A DNA stretch of 64,000 nucleotides from Theobroma cacao (taxonomy: Eukaryota; Streptophyta; Magnoliopsida; Malvales; Malvaceae), in NCBI RefSeq assembly GCF_000208745.1, contig NC_030853.1, positions 22,403,060 to 22,467,059 of the forward strand, written 5' to 3'. The notes beneath the pieces were generated by a model. That model had not been told where the DNA came from. It did not search any database and was given only the letters and a program-made list of their open reading frames with translations. Numbering within the stretch: the stretch's first letter is position 1; each line of letters starts with the position of its first letter. Shown one piece after another: positions 24,386 through 36,748 of the stretch. The position numbers were made by a program, and so were the translations under genes.

Positions 24386-24620
24386 ATAATAACAGGATAA
24401 CCATAACAGGACAAAAGAAAGAGGCCAAAGTCTAACCAGGGTGTCGCTGAGGCTGGAAGGTGGGGCGGCTGGATTTGAAATACAACGCAGCTGTTTGATA
24501 TGTACTTGTCTGGCTATGTCGCTGAAGGCCTCAAACTAGCCGCTGCTGCGGTGAAGAAGACGGAGAAAAGAGTTTCCAATTCTATTTAGTAGGGCAATAA
24601 GACTTGGGCCTAATGGGCTT
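24386..24620 (-). promoter_or_regulatory. RRP7 leader and promoter-proximal region
   Basis: GC-richer than its surroundings, with CT-rich and CAGC-rich stretches, and GGGCC/GCCCA motifs near 24605. It contains no ATG on the minus strand, which fits an untranslated first exon. A donor may lie near 24435 (CTG|GTTAG on the minus strand). Confidence 0.4.
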
Positions 24621-24731
24621 TTGCTTTCGGTTTGAGAGCTTAGTGTTGGATTAAACGAGTTTAAAACGCTTTTCTTTGGGGTTAAATTTCTTTATAAGAA
24701 TTATTATACTAAGAATTAAATCGTGACATAC

Positions 24732-25542
24732 AAGTAATGTTTGGTATGAAAAAAGTGAAAGCATATTTTTTATAATATGTTTAATTAAATTATATTATAG
24801 TATTTATTTTATAATAGATTACTGTAATGTAAGATTACAATGCAATCACATTACAGCAAAGAGATATAATGCGATTACAATCCAAAACTAATGCAATCAC
24901 ATTACAGCAAAGGAATATAATGCGATTGCAATTCAAAATCAATGCAATCACATTACATTGCACTTTATAATATTCTTAAAGACACTTTTACCCTTCAATT
25001 TTATTACCTTATTAAAAATATTTTGTGATGTTATAATTAAAATAAAAAATATTAAAATATAATATATAATATAAAAATCAAAAAATAAAATAAAATAAAA
25101 TATCAAAAATTAAATTTATATAATATAGGTAAAAGAAATTACAATAAAATATATAATACAAAAAATTATATTAAAAATAAAAATACAATATATAAGATTA
25201 TAATAAAAAATAAAAATAAAATATATGATATTAAAAATATATTTAAGAGATGATATTATATAAAAATTAATAATTAAAAATATAAGTATATTAAACTTAC
25301 GTTTTAATAAATAAGGGTAATTTTAAAAATTAACATTTCATTCCCAGCAAAGTACTTGTAAATCAAACGCTACAGTGTTATCTTCTCTATATTTCAATCA
25401 TTATTTTATTTGTATATTAAACGCTGTAATATTATTTTTCTTACAATCATATTGCTTGTAATCACATTACTTGCAATCACATTATCTATAATCATATTGT
25501 ATTGTAAAGTACCAACCGTCACCATAATGATAAGTAATGTTT
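24732..25542. mobile_element. Possible MITE-like element with CAATCACATTAC subrepeats
   Basis: The sequence AAGTAATGTTT occurs at 24732-24742 and again at 25532-25542, exactly 800 bp apart, as expected for an 11-bp target-site duplication. Inside, the left part has two tandem units built on TGCAATCACATTACAGCAAAG and TATAATGCGATT, and the right part repeats TTGCAATCACATTA variants. TTGGTA appears near the left end and its reverse complement TACCAA near the right end. The centre is AT-rich. Terminal inverted repeats are weak, so the class is uncertain. Confidence 0.45.
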
Positions 25543-25865
25543 TAATTAAATATAATTAATTAATATTAATTTAAATATTTATTTGACTTAGAATAAAAGT
25601 ATAATAATTTGATAAAATTAATAAAAGAATAAAATTTTATTTAAATTTTTTAAATAATTTAAAATTTTTTTTAGTATTATGTCAAATATAAAACAATGTT
25701 TTATCATCCTTTGGTTTTCCCAAACAGAGGGACAAGTCCTCTCACAAAAAGAAACTCAACTCTATACACATCTATTCAAAAGGTATCATGGGGGAAAAAT
25801 GAGAATGATAAAAAAAAAAAGAAAACTGTATAACTTTCACCCGTACATCCATAATTTCCCATATT
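25543..25865. other. AT-rich spacer
   Basis: Low-complexity A/T sequence with no recognisable gene or repeat family. Confidence 0.4.
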
Positions 25866-26060
25866 CACTAACAATATCTCATGTATAAGGAAAATATCAT
25901 TTAACATATACTATAATAACACACTCAATTATAACCACTAACAATTTCTCATATATAAGAAAAATATCATTTAACATATACTATAATAACACACTCAATT
26001 ATAACCATTAACAATTTATCATATATAAGAAAAATATCATTTAACATGTACTATACTAAT
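25866..26060 (+). repeat. 70-bp tandem repeat, about 2.8 copies
   Basis: Units start at 25866, 25936 and 26006, each exactly 70 bp after the last. The shared core is ATATCATTTAACATATACTA. The copies differ by only a few substitutions, so the array is fairly young. Confidence 0.9.
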
Positions 26061-27650
26061 TTCGTATGGCTTTCGAGAGAATTAAAATGCAAGGGGAATT
26101 AAAATATGATGCAATGATATTCTATTTTTTGCTGAGACTTAAACAAGAGCATTGACATTTTTCATAATGATATTGACAAAGAAGGAAGTCCTTGGCTACA
26201 AGTTTGCTAATCTCTTTAGGAAAAAGCATAGTGATGGCATTAAGCTATACAATTGGAACAGAAAAAAACATAAAAATAAAAATAAAAACGTAAGGTCATA
26301 TATAATTGTCATTATTTTGGTCAGATAGATGGAGAAACTCAGTAGCCCTACATGCAAGGCATGCATGTTTTATAGGGAGCGTCCAAATACAGGATTCACC
26401 CATGAGAAGATCGTTTCCATGCTTTAATGAATAGATCTACTTATTTGATGGTTTCCACAAAGAAAGCTATCCTAGATGACTTTGGGGGTGGGGAATAAGA
26501 AGAATTTATAGTAATTTTAGATGTAAACTTCCAACAAGATGCACTAAAACCATTTCAATAATCGAGGATCCCAAAATCTTGTGCCGAGTTTAAAAAGACC
26601 TACCATCTTGAGAAAACGCCAAAAATTGGCCATTGAAAGAACCACTCAAAAGCTACCTTTGTTGTTTTAATACAAAAAAACTCCAACAACCACAAACAGT
26701 TTTCCTATTAGTGGGAGAGCTTCCATTCCCATTACAAACCTTTGAAGAGTAGTTAATCTGTCTAGAAAGACCATCCACGCAATAATAGAATGCTTTGAAA
26801 TCTATACTACATATTGAAAGCAAGTTCCAAATTGGGATTGTTCCAAGTGTCATTTCAAGGTGAAAGGCATTTTGAGATTTTCAAACTCCATACCTTTATT
26901 GGGGGTGTTTATGAATTTTTGCCTTATGTGGTGAAAGAGTGGAGGGTGCTTTGGGGTTTTGGTTGATTATTAGGCGTAAGAATGCCTTTCAACACCTTTT
27001 ATGACTTGTTTAAGTGATTTGGGTGGGTTTTCATTATTTGTGAAGGGTAAATATCAGTATTCACATGATTTTTATATAAAGTGTTTTAGGAAAGTTTGGA
27101 CAAAAGGGGCGGATTTTAGTCTTTTTGGTCTAATTTTCTTTTAGTCATAGAGGTTGTTTTGGGGTTTTCATGAAATATTGATGGTATTATAGTCTATTCA
27201 TATTTTCGGCTTCTCTCGAGTTTTCAATGCTAATTGCCCTTCCAATGTGACTCATTTTTGAAATTTTACGAAATGGTCGGCCTATTTTGATCTTTTCACC
27301 TATGCTTTCTTCTTTATGTTGGATTAATTTTGCGTTTATAAAATAAATGAGGTTGTTTTTGTATTTTTAACCTAATATGTCTATTCAATCAATGCTCACC
27401 ATTATTTTTAGTTCCTTTTCAGCATGATTGGTTGGGAAATGGCTAAGCCATTGAAAATTTGTTTATCCGTTTCGTTGCCAAATGGTCCAAGAAAAAACCA
27501 TTCCTCTACAATCTCTATCCTCCAAAATCACCCAAAAGTCAAAAATTAGCTAATCCCAACCCCCATCTATTCCATAAGTGGGGAATAGCTTTTAAAATTA
27601 GTAACATAAAAATACCCTTTATAAGTGAAAATAAAAAATGAAACAAATTT
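26061..27650. other. Intergenic DNA without a recognised gene
   Basis: Mixed composition with open frames under 70 residues. The minus-strand frame at 26653-26853 has several Cys residues but no family I recognise. Nothing else can be supported. Confidence 0.4.
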
Positions 27651-28395
27651 AAAATAAAAGGTTTTAAGTTTTTAATTATATATTATAAATATTTAATATT
27701 TTAAATTCAAAAATCAATTAAAATTATTCATATTTTAATAATAACATTTAAATTAAAAATAAAATATTAATATTTTAAAATGTTATAGATTAAATTATAT
27801 ATAAAATATTAATATTTAAATTATCAATTATTAATATTTTAACTAAATTATAAATTATTAATATTTAAACAATAAAATAAACTAAAAAATAGATAATCAT
27901 ATATTATAATAAAAGTTTGAGCATTTAATTATATATTACAAAAAATAATATTTTAAATTTAAATTTAATTAAAATTATTAATATTTTAATCATAATAATT
28001 TTTCAATTATAAATAAATACTAATATTTAAAAATGTTAATATTTAAATTGTCAATTATTAATATTTTAAACAAATTATAATTTATTAATATTTAAAAATA
28101 AAATAAAATAGATAATCACATATTATAATAAAAATTTTAAGTTTTTAATTATATATTATAAAAATTAATATTTAAATTTTAATTAAAATTATTAATATTT
28201 TAATAATAATAATATTTAAAATATAAATAAAATATTAATATTTTAATAATAATAATATTTAAAATATAAATAAAATATTAATATTTTAAATATCATTGAT
28301 TAAATTATAAAAATATTAATATTTTAAAGAAATTATAAAAATTATTAANAATTAATAATAAATTATTAATATTTAAAAATTAAATAGAAGATAAT
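27650..28395 (+). repeat. Degenerate AT-rich tandem array with units of about 220-255 bp
   Basis: A block starting with TTTTTAATTATATATTATA recurs at about 27670, 27925 and 28145, each time followed by runs of ATTAATATTTAAA variants. Almost no G or C is present. The N at 28349 lies inside the array, which is hard to assemble. Confidence 0.65.
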
Positions 28396-29846
28396 TGTTT
28401 TTAACCCTCAAAGATAGAGTATTTTAAAAATAACCTTCTTTTTAATTTTAATTAGTTTTAACCAATAGAAAAGTTTTTTTGACAAAATTACCCTTAATGA
28501 ACCTCTTAAGTGCTCCCAAATTTCCTTTCCTGCCATTTGTCTGCTTTGCTCGCTATTTTGCTGTGCTTTTCATTTTTCTTTCTCGTCATCCAATTTTTTT
28601 ATAATTTTACCACTATTACTATCACTATCTCACTTTCTATCTCTCATCATCTCATCATCTCGTCATACTTTGGTATGTAACTTCAGTAGAAAGAAAGAAG
28701 CTATGGTGTGTAATAAATAGTGTTGGAGTTTACACCTTGACATAAAACATTTGGTGTTGAAGTTTTGATCTTGGCATGTAACATCTGATACTGAATATTT
28801 TCTATGATTATAGGAAATGTAACAACTAAAATAACTTAAAAGTTAATTATTCAAATTTGAAGATTTTAAATAATATCTTTTTATCTAAATTCATTTCATT
28901 CTATCCATTTCACTTAACAGTAATGTTGACGTTAAATAATTTTTTAATATATCTTCTTTGTCATATAAATTTTCTTTTTATTTTAAACTTTATTTCTATC
29001 ATAAAAGTATTTAACTCCAAGAGTTTATATCTTATTGAAATACAAAAATAAAGACCAAACACGTTAAGTTCAAAAAAATGTTATTACAATTAAAAAAAAA
29101 TTGATACAACTGCTAAGTTTTTACTAATTCGTTTTATAAAAATCTACCTTTATATGCTTCTTATACATTCAGTGCTCATATGTGTCTAAATTTCTATGTT
29201 TGTGGAATTCAATTTGCTGAGCTCCATGAGATCAAGGGAGTGCATCTGCTTGTAGAAAATCTGGAGTAATTCTTAAGATTTCTACTCTTTTGTCATGCTA
29301 AGATGCCAAGGTAAACCAATTTTATTTTCTTTTTCTCTCCTTGAGCAATTTCCCTTCTTCCTTTATAGCTTCTTTGGTGCTAGTTTATTCTGCTTAAATG
29401 TCTTGTCAGTGGATTCAAAGGTTTTAATCTCATTACATGTTTGTTTCATGCATATCCCTAAGTGAATGAATATCTATAAACGTTTTACTATACTTTTACT
29501 CATTGGAATTAGGTAATACTGTTTAGTTTCTTTAAGTTGGTAGGTTGATTTGATTTTCTTTTAAGCTTATGAGAGGGCTTAATTGCTGATCTTGGAAGTT
29601 GGAACCATTCAGGTCAGAGTTTTGCTTTTGGGGACCATTAGAGCTGGGTTGGGGTTTGATTAATGCTTAAACTCAATCAAACAAATTGTTTGTTCTTACT
29701 GCCCCTGATTCCAATGCCAAGAATATGTCAAAGGTGACTACCATCAAAACAGGAATTGCCTTGGGATTTTGTTTAAATTGAAGTATTCCATTAGAGTTCC
29801 CTGGTCAAAGGGAGATACCTCTGGAATTGCCTCCAACGTAGCACTA
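28396..29846. other. Spacer and promoter region of the KIN-type gene
   Basis: AT-rich, no gene recognised. The last few hundred bases should be promoter and 5' UTR of the KIN-type gene. Confidence 0.4.
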
Positions 29847-29854
29847 TACGTGTC
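29847..29854 (+). promoter_or_regulatory. ABRE-like element upstream of the KIN-type gene
   Basis: TACGTGTC lies 126 bp before the ATG and contains the ACGTG core bound by ABF/AREB bZIP factors. A TATA-like TATAAATT follows at 29879-29886. ABA and dehydration control is known for this LEA group, so the site is plausible, but a single element is weak evidence. Confidence 0.45.
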
Positions 29855-29979
29855 AACAAATGAATTGGTTTTAGAATCTATAAATTTGAAACATCTTTGA
29901 TGGTGTGCAGCACCAACCTCCGATTTCTATAATTCCTACTTTCTCAGCTTTTAGATTCCAAACAACTTAAAGATCAAAT

Positions 29980-30410
29980 ATGGCTGACAACTCCCAGAGC
30001 ATGAGCTACAAAGCTGGTGAGGCCAAGGGCCAGGCTCAGGTAAACTTAGAGCTTTCTTGTTTCTGCTAAATTTTGTTGAACCCGGAAATTGGTACAATGC
30101 TACATTTCGTTTTCATGTTAATTTCAGGAAAAGGCTAGCAACCTGATGGACAAGGCTGCCGATGCTGCCCAATCTGCTAAGGAATCAATGCAAGAGGTTC
30201 GAAACAAAGAAATCAACTCCAAATCATGAAATTACTTATACTGCTTAGACAATAACCCAAGTGAAGTAGCTAGTTTCCTTTGGTTTTCTTTGAGAGTATA
30301 ACAATATGTAATATGTAATCTGTTGTTGTTGACAGACTGGGCAGAAGATGATGGAGAAGGCACATGGAGCTAAAGAGGCCGTGAAGGATGCAACTGGCAT
30401 GAATAAATGA
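29980..30410 (+). CDS. KIN1/KIN2 (COR6.6)-type small LEA protein
   Basis: Three exons, 29980-30039, 30128-30196 and 30336-30410, give a 67-residue hydrophilic protein with clean GT-AG junctions. It begins MADNSQSMSYKAGEAKGQAQ and continues with Ala/Lys/Glu-rich helical repeats (EKASNLMDKAADAAQSAKES, then GQKMMEKAHGAKEA). Length and sequence match the Arabidopsis KIN1/KIN2 cold- and ABA-induced proteins (66 residues), which are thought to protect cells under cold and drought. There is no signal peptide or membrane span, so it is probably cytosolic or nuclear. In Arabidopsis KIN genes lie next to SAMDC, and here RRP7 separates the two. A dead paralogue lies at 12092-12320. Confidence 0.93.
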
Positions 30411-33050
30411 AAGCTGAAAAAGACCCTGTCTATCCAATTTCATTTAGATGTTTTAATCCATGTTCAAATTAGTGTTTTGTTGGAGCATTTAATAAAATGC
30501 TGTTTTAGTGTTTTTTTCCTATGAACAAAGAAGAAAGGCTGCTCTAACATGTAGTTGTCAGGAGTTCCTCTTCCAGTTATTTCCTTTAATGCAATTCGGA
30601 TATTGTTTTTCCATTCTTGATATTATTATTAATGTTCAACTAGTTTTTATGTTGCATGATTTAATTTCTTTATAAAATTGTTCAATCAATTTTTTTCTTT
30701 ATAATGCATCAATGACACAACACAGTGTGTTTTTGTTCTCCTATCAAAAACAATGATAAAATGCAGTAATATACAGCTTTATCTTAGTATAATCGATGGT
30801 GGATTATGTTGTTTTCTATTTTTTTATTGCGAGTTTAGAAAAAAGTTGTCCAAGTGCTGGGTTTACATGCCGAAGCTTCCAATCCTGTAGGATAATTTGG
30901 GTGGGCTTGGAAACATATATGTCCTAGGCCAATTCACGGCATGATATGACCCTGAACTATCTCCTTTCGATGATTATTTGAAGCCCTGCTAATCAATACC
31001 GGATCTTAAAATCTATTCCATACCAAGGGTCAGAGAATAAAAAGCTCTGGTACCTCTTATGGTGGCTTGACCTTCAGCGACTGGACCTATTTTTGATTTC
31101 TAAGAAGCAACCCTCGGCTATGATGCATGTATTCTTTGTAAGAGTTTAGGTAACAATCTTTAGCCCCAAAAACGCAAACAAGGAGAAAAGAACAGGAAAG
31201 GAGTTTGGTACCAATGTAACTAACATAGGCAAGAGCACTGCTGTTAATTTGTTGAGGTTCTCTTTGACTGGCTGTTGTTTCTTGTCATGCTCAAACTTTT
31301 TCCAGGGACAACTTACCGTCGTTGAATTGCATCTTGAAGGACGGTTATGTTACTATGAACATGCTTTTCTTCATTTGAAAGTAAAGTTACAAGTTCACTG
31401 TTACCTTTGCAAGAAAGGTCATGTAATGGTGTCTTTTAATTAATTTGCAAGATTCGTGTGAACTTTTTATCTGTTTATTCATGAAACAATGGGCAGAATC
31501 TTATAGTTATTAGTGGTTGGATTGTCAAATTCAGAATGGTCTTTATGCATCTGATACATTTAGCTACACACCAGCAGATTGCAAATAGTTAGTTTGATAC
31601 GAATTCAACATCAAGCCATGGTGGTGTCATGAGAATTTACATTTTGCCAATGGAAGCAACCAAAATTTAGAACGACACGTGGTCTTGGAAACTACCTGTA
31701 TTTTTTTTTTTTGGAATTATTGATTTTGGGGACCAGAGCAAGAACTTTTGCTTTTTATGCATAAATTCGTTTTCTGGATTAGATTGGGTTTGCACATTAT
31801 GTTTCTGCAATGGTTGAAAAACTGCAGGCTTTTTAGCAGAATGCCTTTAGGAAGAGGGAGAAAAGAAAAAAAAAACAGATACAATTTCGTGTTTGCATGC
31901 GATTGTGAAGTTACCCATGCAGGCCCAAACTATGAAAGTCCCTGATTCCTTTGGCTATCCGTTACTCTTTTCAGGATGCTCTAGAGAGACAAAGTGAACA
32001 TTTCCTGGGAGAGCATGAAGCCAAACCCATAATTATGCTAACAAATTACAATCCTGGAGGCTGATTTGAATTCCAGAGACTTGAGATTGTTCAAGATAAC
32101 CTTCTGTGAAAAGTTTCCCAGTGTAAGGTTGCCGTGGTTGTATTGTCTCAGCATTTCCATGGAAATTAATTAAAAATTAATGCCACAGCCTTGTTCAGCC
32201 AAAGAATGGGTCACCAATCTTAATAGCAGATCAAGTGAATAAGACTTGTGAACGAGCAAAACGCGGTGAGTGTGACTGAACATGACATGCGAAATATGTT
32301 TGTTTGCCACCCTTTTGGCCCTGTTTTAATCTCCATTTCAAATTTCTTAATCTGAAAATAAAAGCAAGTCCCTGCTAGCCTTGTGTTTTCTGGAATGGAG
32401 GGTGAGGACCAAACGGGACAAGCTATGTTCGTACAGCAATTACGACAAAATTGCCATTATGTTTTGATGATTAGTAGCTGTTACTCCTACAAAACTGCCA
32501 CTCTGTTGAAGCTGCAACTGAACAAGGCAGAGGGGACCATGAATGGAAAACTGCAGCCATTTTTGGGTCTTAGACTGTGCCCACATCAGACATCCATTTG
32601 TGGCCACCAATTGGTTTTTACTTACCACGTTAATAATATATCTTAAAAAGAGAATTGGAATTTATAAGATAAATGAGGGTTATCTCTTACTATTTAACTT
32701 AAATCTTTATGTTAAAGCAGGTCTTACTATACCTGCTTTTTGTGCCCAGGTATAGCCCACAAATCACTGGTTCTTTACTGATGTATTTTTAAAAGGGATT
32801 ATTCCAGCCTTCTTTGCAATGAAACTACAATCTTTCAAAAAAAAAAAAATCTTTGTGTACCCAAAAAGGAAAAATAAAGTTTTAGAGTACCATGTCGATC
32901 ATTCTTTAATTAGATTCAAGAACCAAATTGAAAATTGGTCAATTGATTCGGCTTGATCTTGGTTTTTGTTATCGAAAAATTATACTATTCTACGTCGGAC
33001 TTTGTTATTGAAAAAATATACCAGTCTAACTGAATTGGATTAACATTACT
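30411..33050. other. Intergenic DNA downstream of the KIN-type gene
   Basis: The first 100 bp or so are the KIN-type 3' UTR. The rest is moderately AT-rich single-copy-looking sequence with frames under 90 residues and no recognised family. CACGTG occurs near 31677 but has no gene beside it. Confidence 0.4.
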
Positions 33051-33170
33051 CTAACTTCAATGTTTATTTCATCTGGGGTGCTTAACACTTCTTCGGTTGC
33101 TTTAAGAGCTCTAAGCCTCTCTCGACGCGACGCAGCTGCTTGTTCTATCGATTCCTCTTCCGTAGCGATG
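33051..33170 (-). pseudogene. Cwf18/CCDC12-like splicing-factor exon fragment
   Basis: On the minus strand the segment reads TEEESIEQAAASRRERLRAL, continuing KATEEVLSTPDEINIE. This resembles the N terminus of plant Cwf18/CCDC12 splicing proteins, which start with an acidic Met-Glu-Glu segment followed by an ArgArgGluArgLeu helix. Where the Met should stand there is ACG (Thr). No continuation of the family was found on either side. The fragment is GC-richer than its AT-rich surroundings. It looks like a start-less, captured or decayed first exon. The family call rests on a short stretch. Confidence 0.5.
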
Positions 33171-36100
33171 AAAGATAGCTCGCTGCATTAACTGTTTAAG
33201 AAGAATAAAAAGAAGGGTGTTGAAATGACTTGAATTAAGTTTTTGAATATAATTTAAGTGAGTTAGTTCTATCAGAAATTTGTTCTTAACGACTTCAATT
33301 GCAATTTTGTCTTCTCGGATGGTTTAATAAATTTGATAGTTGTAAACCCTGATAGCTTAGATTGTTTAGAAATCAGATTCTTTTAATTTTTTTCAAATTC
33401 CTAAATCAATGATTTTCAAACATGTGATTGAGAAAAAAAAACCAACTTAATAACTAAAAAATCTAATAAGCAACATCTTCAATCACGTTACATATAAATG
33501 ATATGATATTAAATTCACACTTATAACTTTGACTAACTAGTTAGTCAACAATTAATGATAAAAATTTATTTGATTTAAAATAAAAATATAAAAATTTAAT
33601 TGAATGTAATAAAAGTGTAAAAATTTAATTAACTTTTTTTATATAATTCAGGTGTTTATTTGGATATTATGTTTAAAAATAACTACAAGTAGATAGAATA
33701 AAAAGAATAACGGTAAAGGTTAAAAGACTTTAAAAAATGAAAAATTAAGGTTTTGTCTAATTTCTAGTTATAGCAATTGATTGGATCAAATTAGATTATT
33801 TCGAGTTTGGATTGTAAAATTTGTTGTCGTTAATTTTAAGTTTTGGTTGCTTTGGATTTGAGTTGATTATATGCTCACCCCATTTTAGGTTTAGATTGGT
33901 TAACGTTTCTGATGAGTTTGGTTCAGGTAATTGCCTTTTTAGAATTCTTACAAATTGAGTTGATTTTAGGTCAATTTTATAATTATTTATATACTTTTAT
34001 TATTTCTAATAGAATTGATAAGTAAAATAAAAAATAAATATATATCTTGCTTCAAAAAGGTTAAGTTTTGGCCTTTGAGTCATTTCGATTGGAGTAATGG
34101 TTAGGTTCGAGTCAATTTTTATTTAAATTATTTAAGATTTGATTTCGTATAATTTCAAGTTCTGATTATTGACTTTTTCAATCAAATCAGTTAGGTTGGA
34201 TTTGGATTGAGTAGATTAATGGTTTCTTTCGGATTCATGATACCTTTATCAACTCCTAATTAGTTTTACTCTTATAAAGTACTTACCTTTTGCTTCTAAA
34301 GGAGAAACAAAATGCACATTAGGTTAAAAAGATAAATAATTTTATTGAAGACTTAAATCTAAGTTTTTAGGTAACAAAATGTTTGATTTTACTATACTTA
34401 TGTTATAATTAGTGTTATATTGTAATTATTTATTTATTTTTAAATAAATTAATATGAAATTACTTGGACTTTCTACTTCTTATCGAAAGCTTTTATTCAA
34501 AAAATAATAATAAAACGAGTAATCCATAATAAATAACAAAATTATGAAAATTCAAGAGTAAAATATATTTTGATCGCTTAACTTTTCAAATGTTTTTTCT
34601 TTCGATCAACTAATTTTGGAAAATAACATTTTGATCAAAGTACATGTGTCCATATCCGCATGGTAAGAAAAAATTTAAAAAGAGAAATTTAAAGAAAGCA
34701 ATTAAAAATTTTATAAATAATTTGTTTCTTTTCAAGTAGACTGTCCACGTAACAAAGCAGCTGACATGGGTGGTGATGTAAATGTTACGTGAGAGGTTTA
34801 TTATAACGATTAAATGACTAAAATAATAATATTTATAAATGTGAATGACTAATATATTTATTATATTTTTTAAATTTATTGATCAAAACAACTGTTCAAA
34901 TATACTGTTATACGAGATAATGTGAGATTAACAAAGAAAGCCTCTAAAATCGCAAAGAACCCCTTCCTTTCATTTCTCATGCATTCTTGGCAATTTATGA
35001 ACATGAAAAAAAAAAAAAAAGAATTGCTACGTAATAGACTTAGTCTATGTAAAGGTGTGAACTTTTACTTTAACATTGAACTCTTAAGACGGGCTTTTGC
35101 ACTTTCCTCGAAGTTTAAGCAAACCCAAAAATCCCGCAAGAACTTTACAAAAATGTGGTTAAACAAACCTCATATCGTGGGAGGCAAATTTTCCACTGAT
35201 GACAAAAGGAAGTAGAGGGGATAAGGATGGAGGAGNAGGAAAAGTTATGATAGTGTAGCAGTTCAAATGATGTAAAAGATGAATGCATAGACCGAAGGTC
35301 AAATAATTTTGTGGGAAGACAGGAAAGAGTGCAGGGTTAAAGTAAGGTCTTGGGTCATTGGAGGAGAGTGGAGGGGCTTAAGCTTAGCTGTTCTGGTCCG
35401 TCACAAAGTTAGGAACATGGGACCCTCTTGTTCCCTCAAACAAAAGCTTTCTCCAAGCCCATGTTGGTACAATCACTGTCTTTAATCTCATGGACACCTT
35501 TGAGATCAACTTTTACTTTCCTGTCAATGACAAATCTTTGTCATTTCGAAGGGCTCACAGGTCACAATCTAATGCCACTAACATTATTTTCTTTTGATTT
35601 CTTTCTTTCTTTCTTTTTTAATAATTTAGAGAAGAAATAACAATGAATGTGCTTTGGTTTACTATGATTACCATTCACAAGATAAGGAACCTTTTTTTGA
35701 TGATAGAGAACCCAAGTATCTTGAGAAGCATTCGTTGCTAGCTAGGTATCAGCTATCTTTAAGCCTCCTTATGATTTCAAAAATTTTCTGCTGCCAAGTT
35801 TATTATTTGAATCGACTAGTTTATAATATTATTTCTACTATATCTTTTGGAATTATTTCATAGAATTAAGCATGGTCTGCTCTACACCTTGATTAAGTTT
35901 GCGTCAAAGAAGAAATCAAGAGGCCATGGATAAGCTAGGATCCAAGTCCAACAACCTTTTCTTCTCCCTTTGTGCCCTCCAATAAATTAATTTCTTTGGA
36001 GTGTACTTCACTAAGATCATTTACAACAGTTAATTACCAGTAAATTGTAAATTTTATGCATATGAAAACAGTTGTGATAGCACATTAAACACTATTCCTA

Positions 36101-36530
36101 TTAGTTTAGAAAAGTTCTAGTATTAGATATGAATCGATCGATTGCCTTCCCAACCCCAACCCTTCCTTTTTTCTTCTTTTTAGAACAAAATAAAAATTGT
36201 AATCTCTCTTTTGAATAAAGTGTTAATTCATTCAAAACTTTAATGGAGGGACAGTTGCTCTCCACTTACAGCCAACCCAAATGATGCCCATTGTCCCCTA
36301 GAAAGCATCCCCTAAAACCGCCATACCATTATTACTATTGTCATGAAGAATGTCCAAAGATTATTAAGATGTTTAATTACTTAACATTTTGATTTCACCA
36401 ATTAAAGAATTAATTATCCCTTCAATGATCTAATGAGCTTTATGATCTGCATCCATTGGATCCCTCGGTGCAACATGATTGCATCGTGTAGTAGTGCTTC
36501 ATGATGAAGTGGCTCACTTCTCAAAAAGAA

Positions 36531-36561
<31 letters not shown>

Positions 36562-36690
36562 AAGAAAAAGCTTCATTATGGAATTTGATAATGGAGGCAA
36601 ATGTTAAAAGAGTTGCCGTAAAAGTACAAAATATTGGAGTGGAGAGAAGACCAGCAGAGTGGGGTTGAGTTATGGAGACAAATGGGGTCT
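33171..36690. other. AT-rich intergenic DNA
   Basis: No gene recognised. 33750-34250 has recurring degenerate GATTTGAGTT/GGTTTGGATT tracts. 34555-34915 resembles a small non-autonomous repeat, with TATTTTGATC near its left end and GATCAAAACAAC near its right end. An N lies at 35236. A (GAA)n run lies at 36534-36565. Confidence 0.4.
36534..36565 (+). repeat. (GAA)n microsatellite
   Basis: A run of about ten GAA/AAG units in intergenic DNA. Confidence 0.9.
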
Positions 36691-36697
36691 CTAGGAG

Positions 36698-36748
36698 TGC
36701 CTGAACAAAGCTATTGGAAGCTCTGTCAAGGCTAGCTTTGTTCAGGCA
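36698..36748. other. Perfect 16-bp inverted repeat with 19-base loop
   Basis: TGCCTGAACAAAGCTA at 36698-36713 is the exact reverse complement of TAGCTTTGTTCAGGCA at 36733-36748. The 19-base loop is 36714-36732. A short second stem (GAGAC...GTCTC) lies just upstream at 36675-36691. The shape could suit a small RNA precursor, but I do not recognise a known mature miRNA and the stem hardly extends outward. Other explanations are a TE terminus or chance. Confidence 0.5.

Noticed and set aside
32383..32755. Overlapping frames of 60-90 residues on both strands
   Set aside because: No recognisable motif in any of them; likely chance frames in moderately GC-rich spacer.
34922..35215. 97-residue frame with a Lys run
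   Set aside because: The Lys run is an A-run, the start is weak, and no domain is visible.
36701..36722. MIR396-star-like wording (AAAGCTATTGGAAG)
   Set aside because: The hairpin present pairs a different segment, and no miR396 sequence is opposite it.
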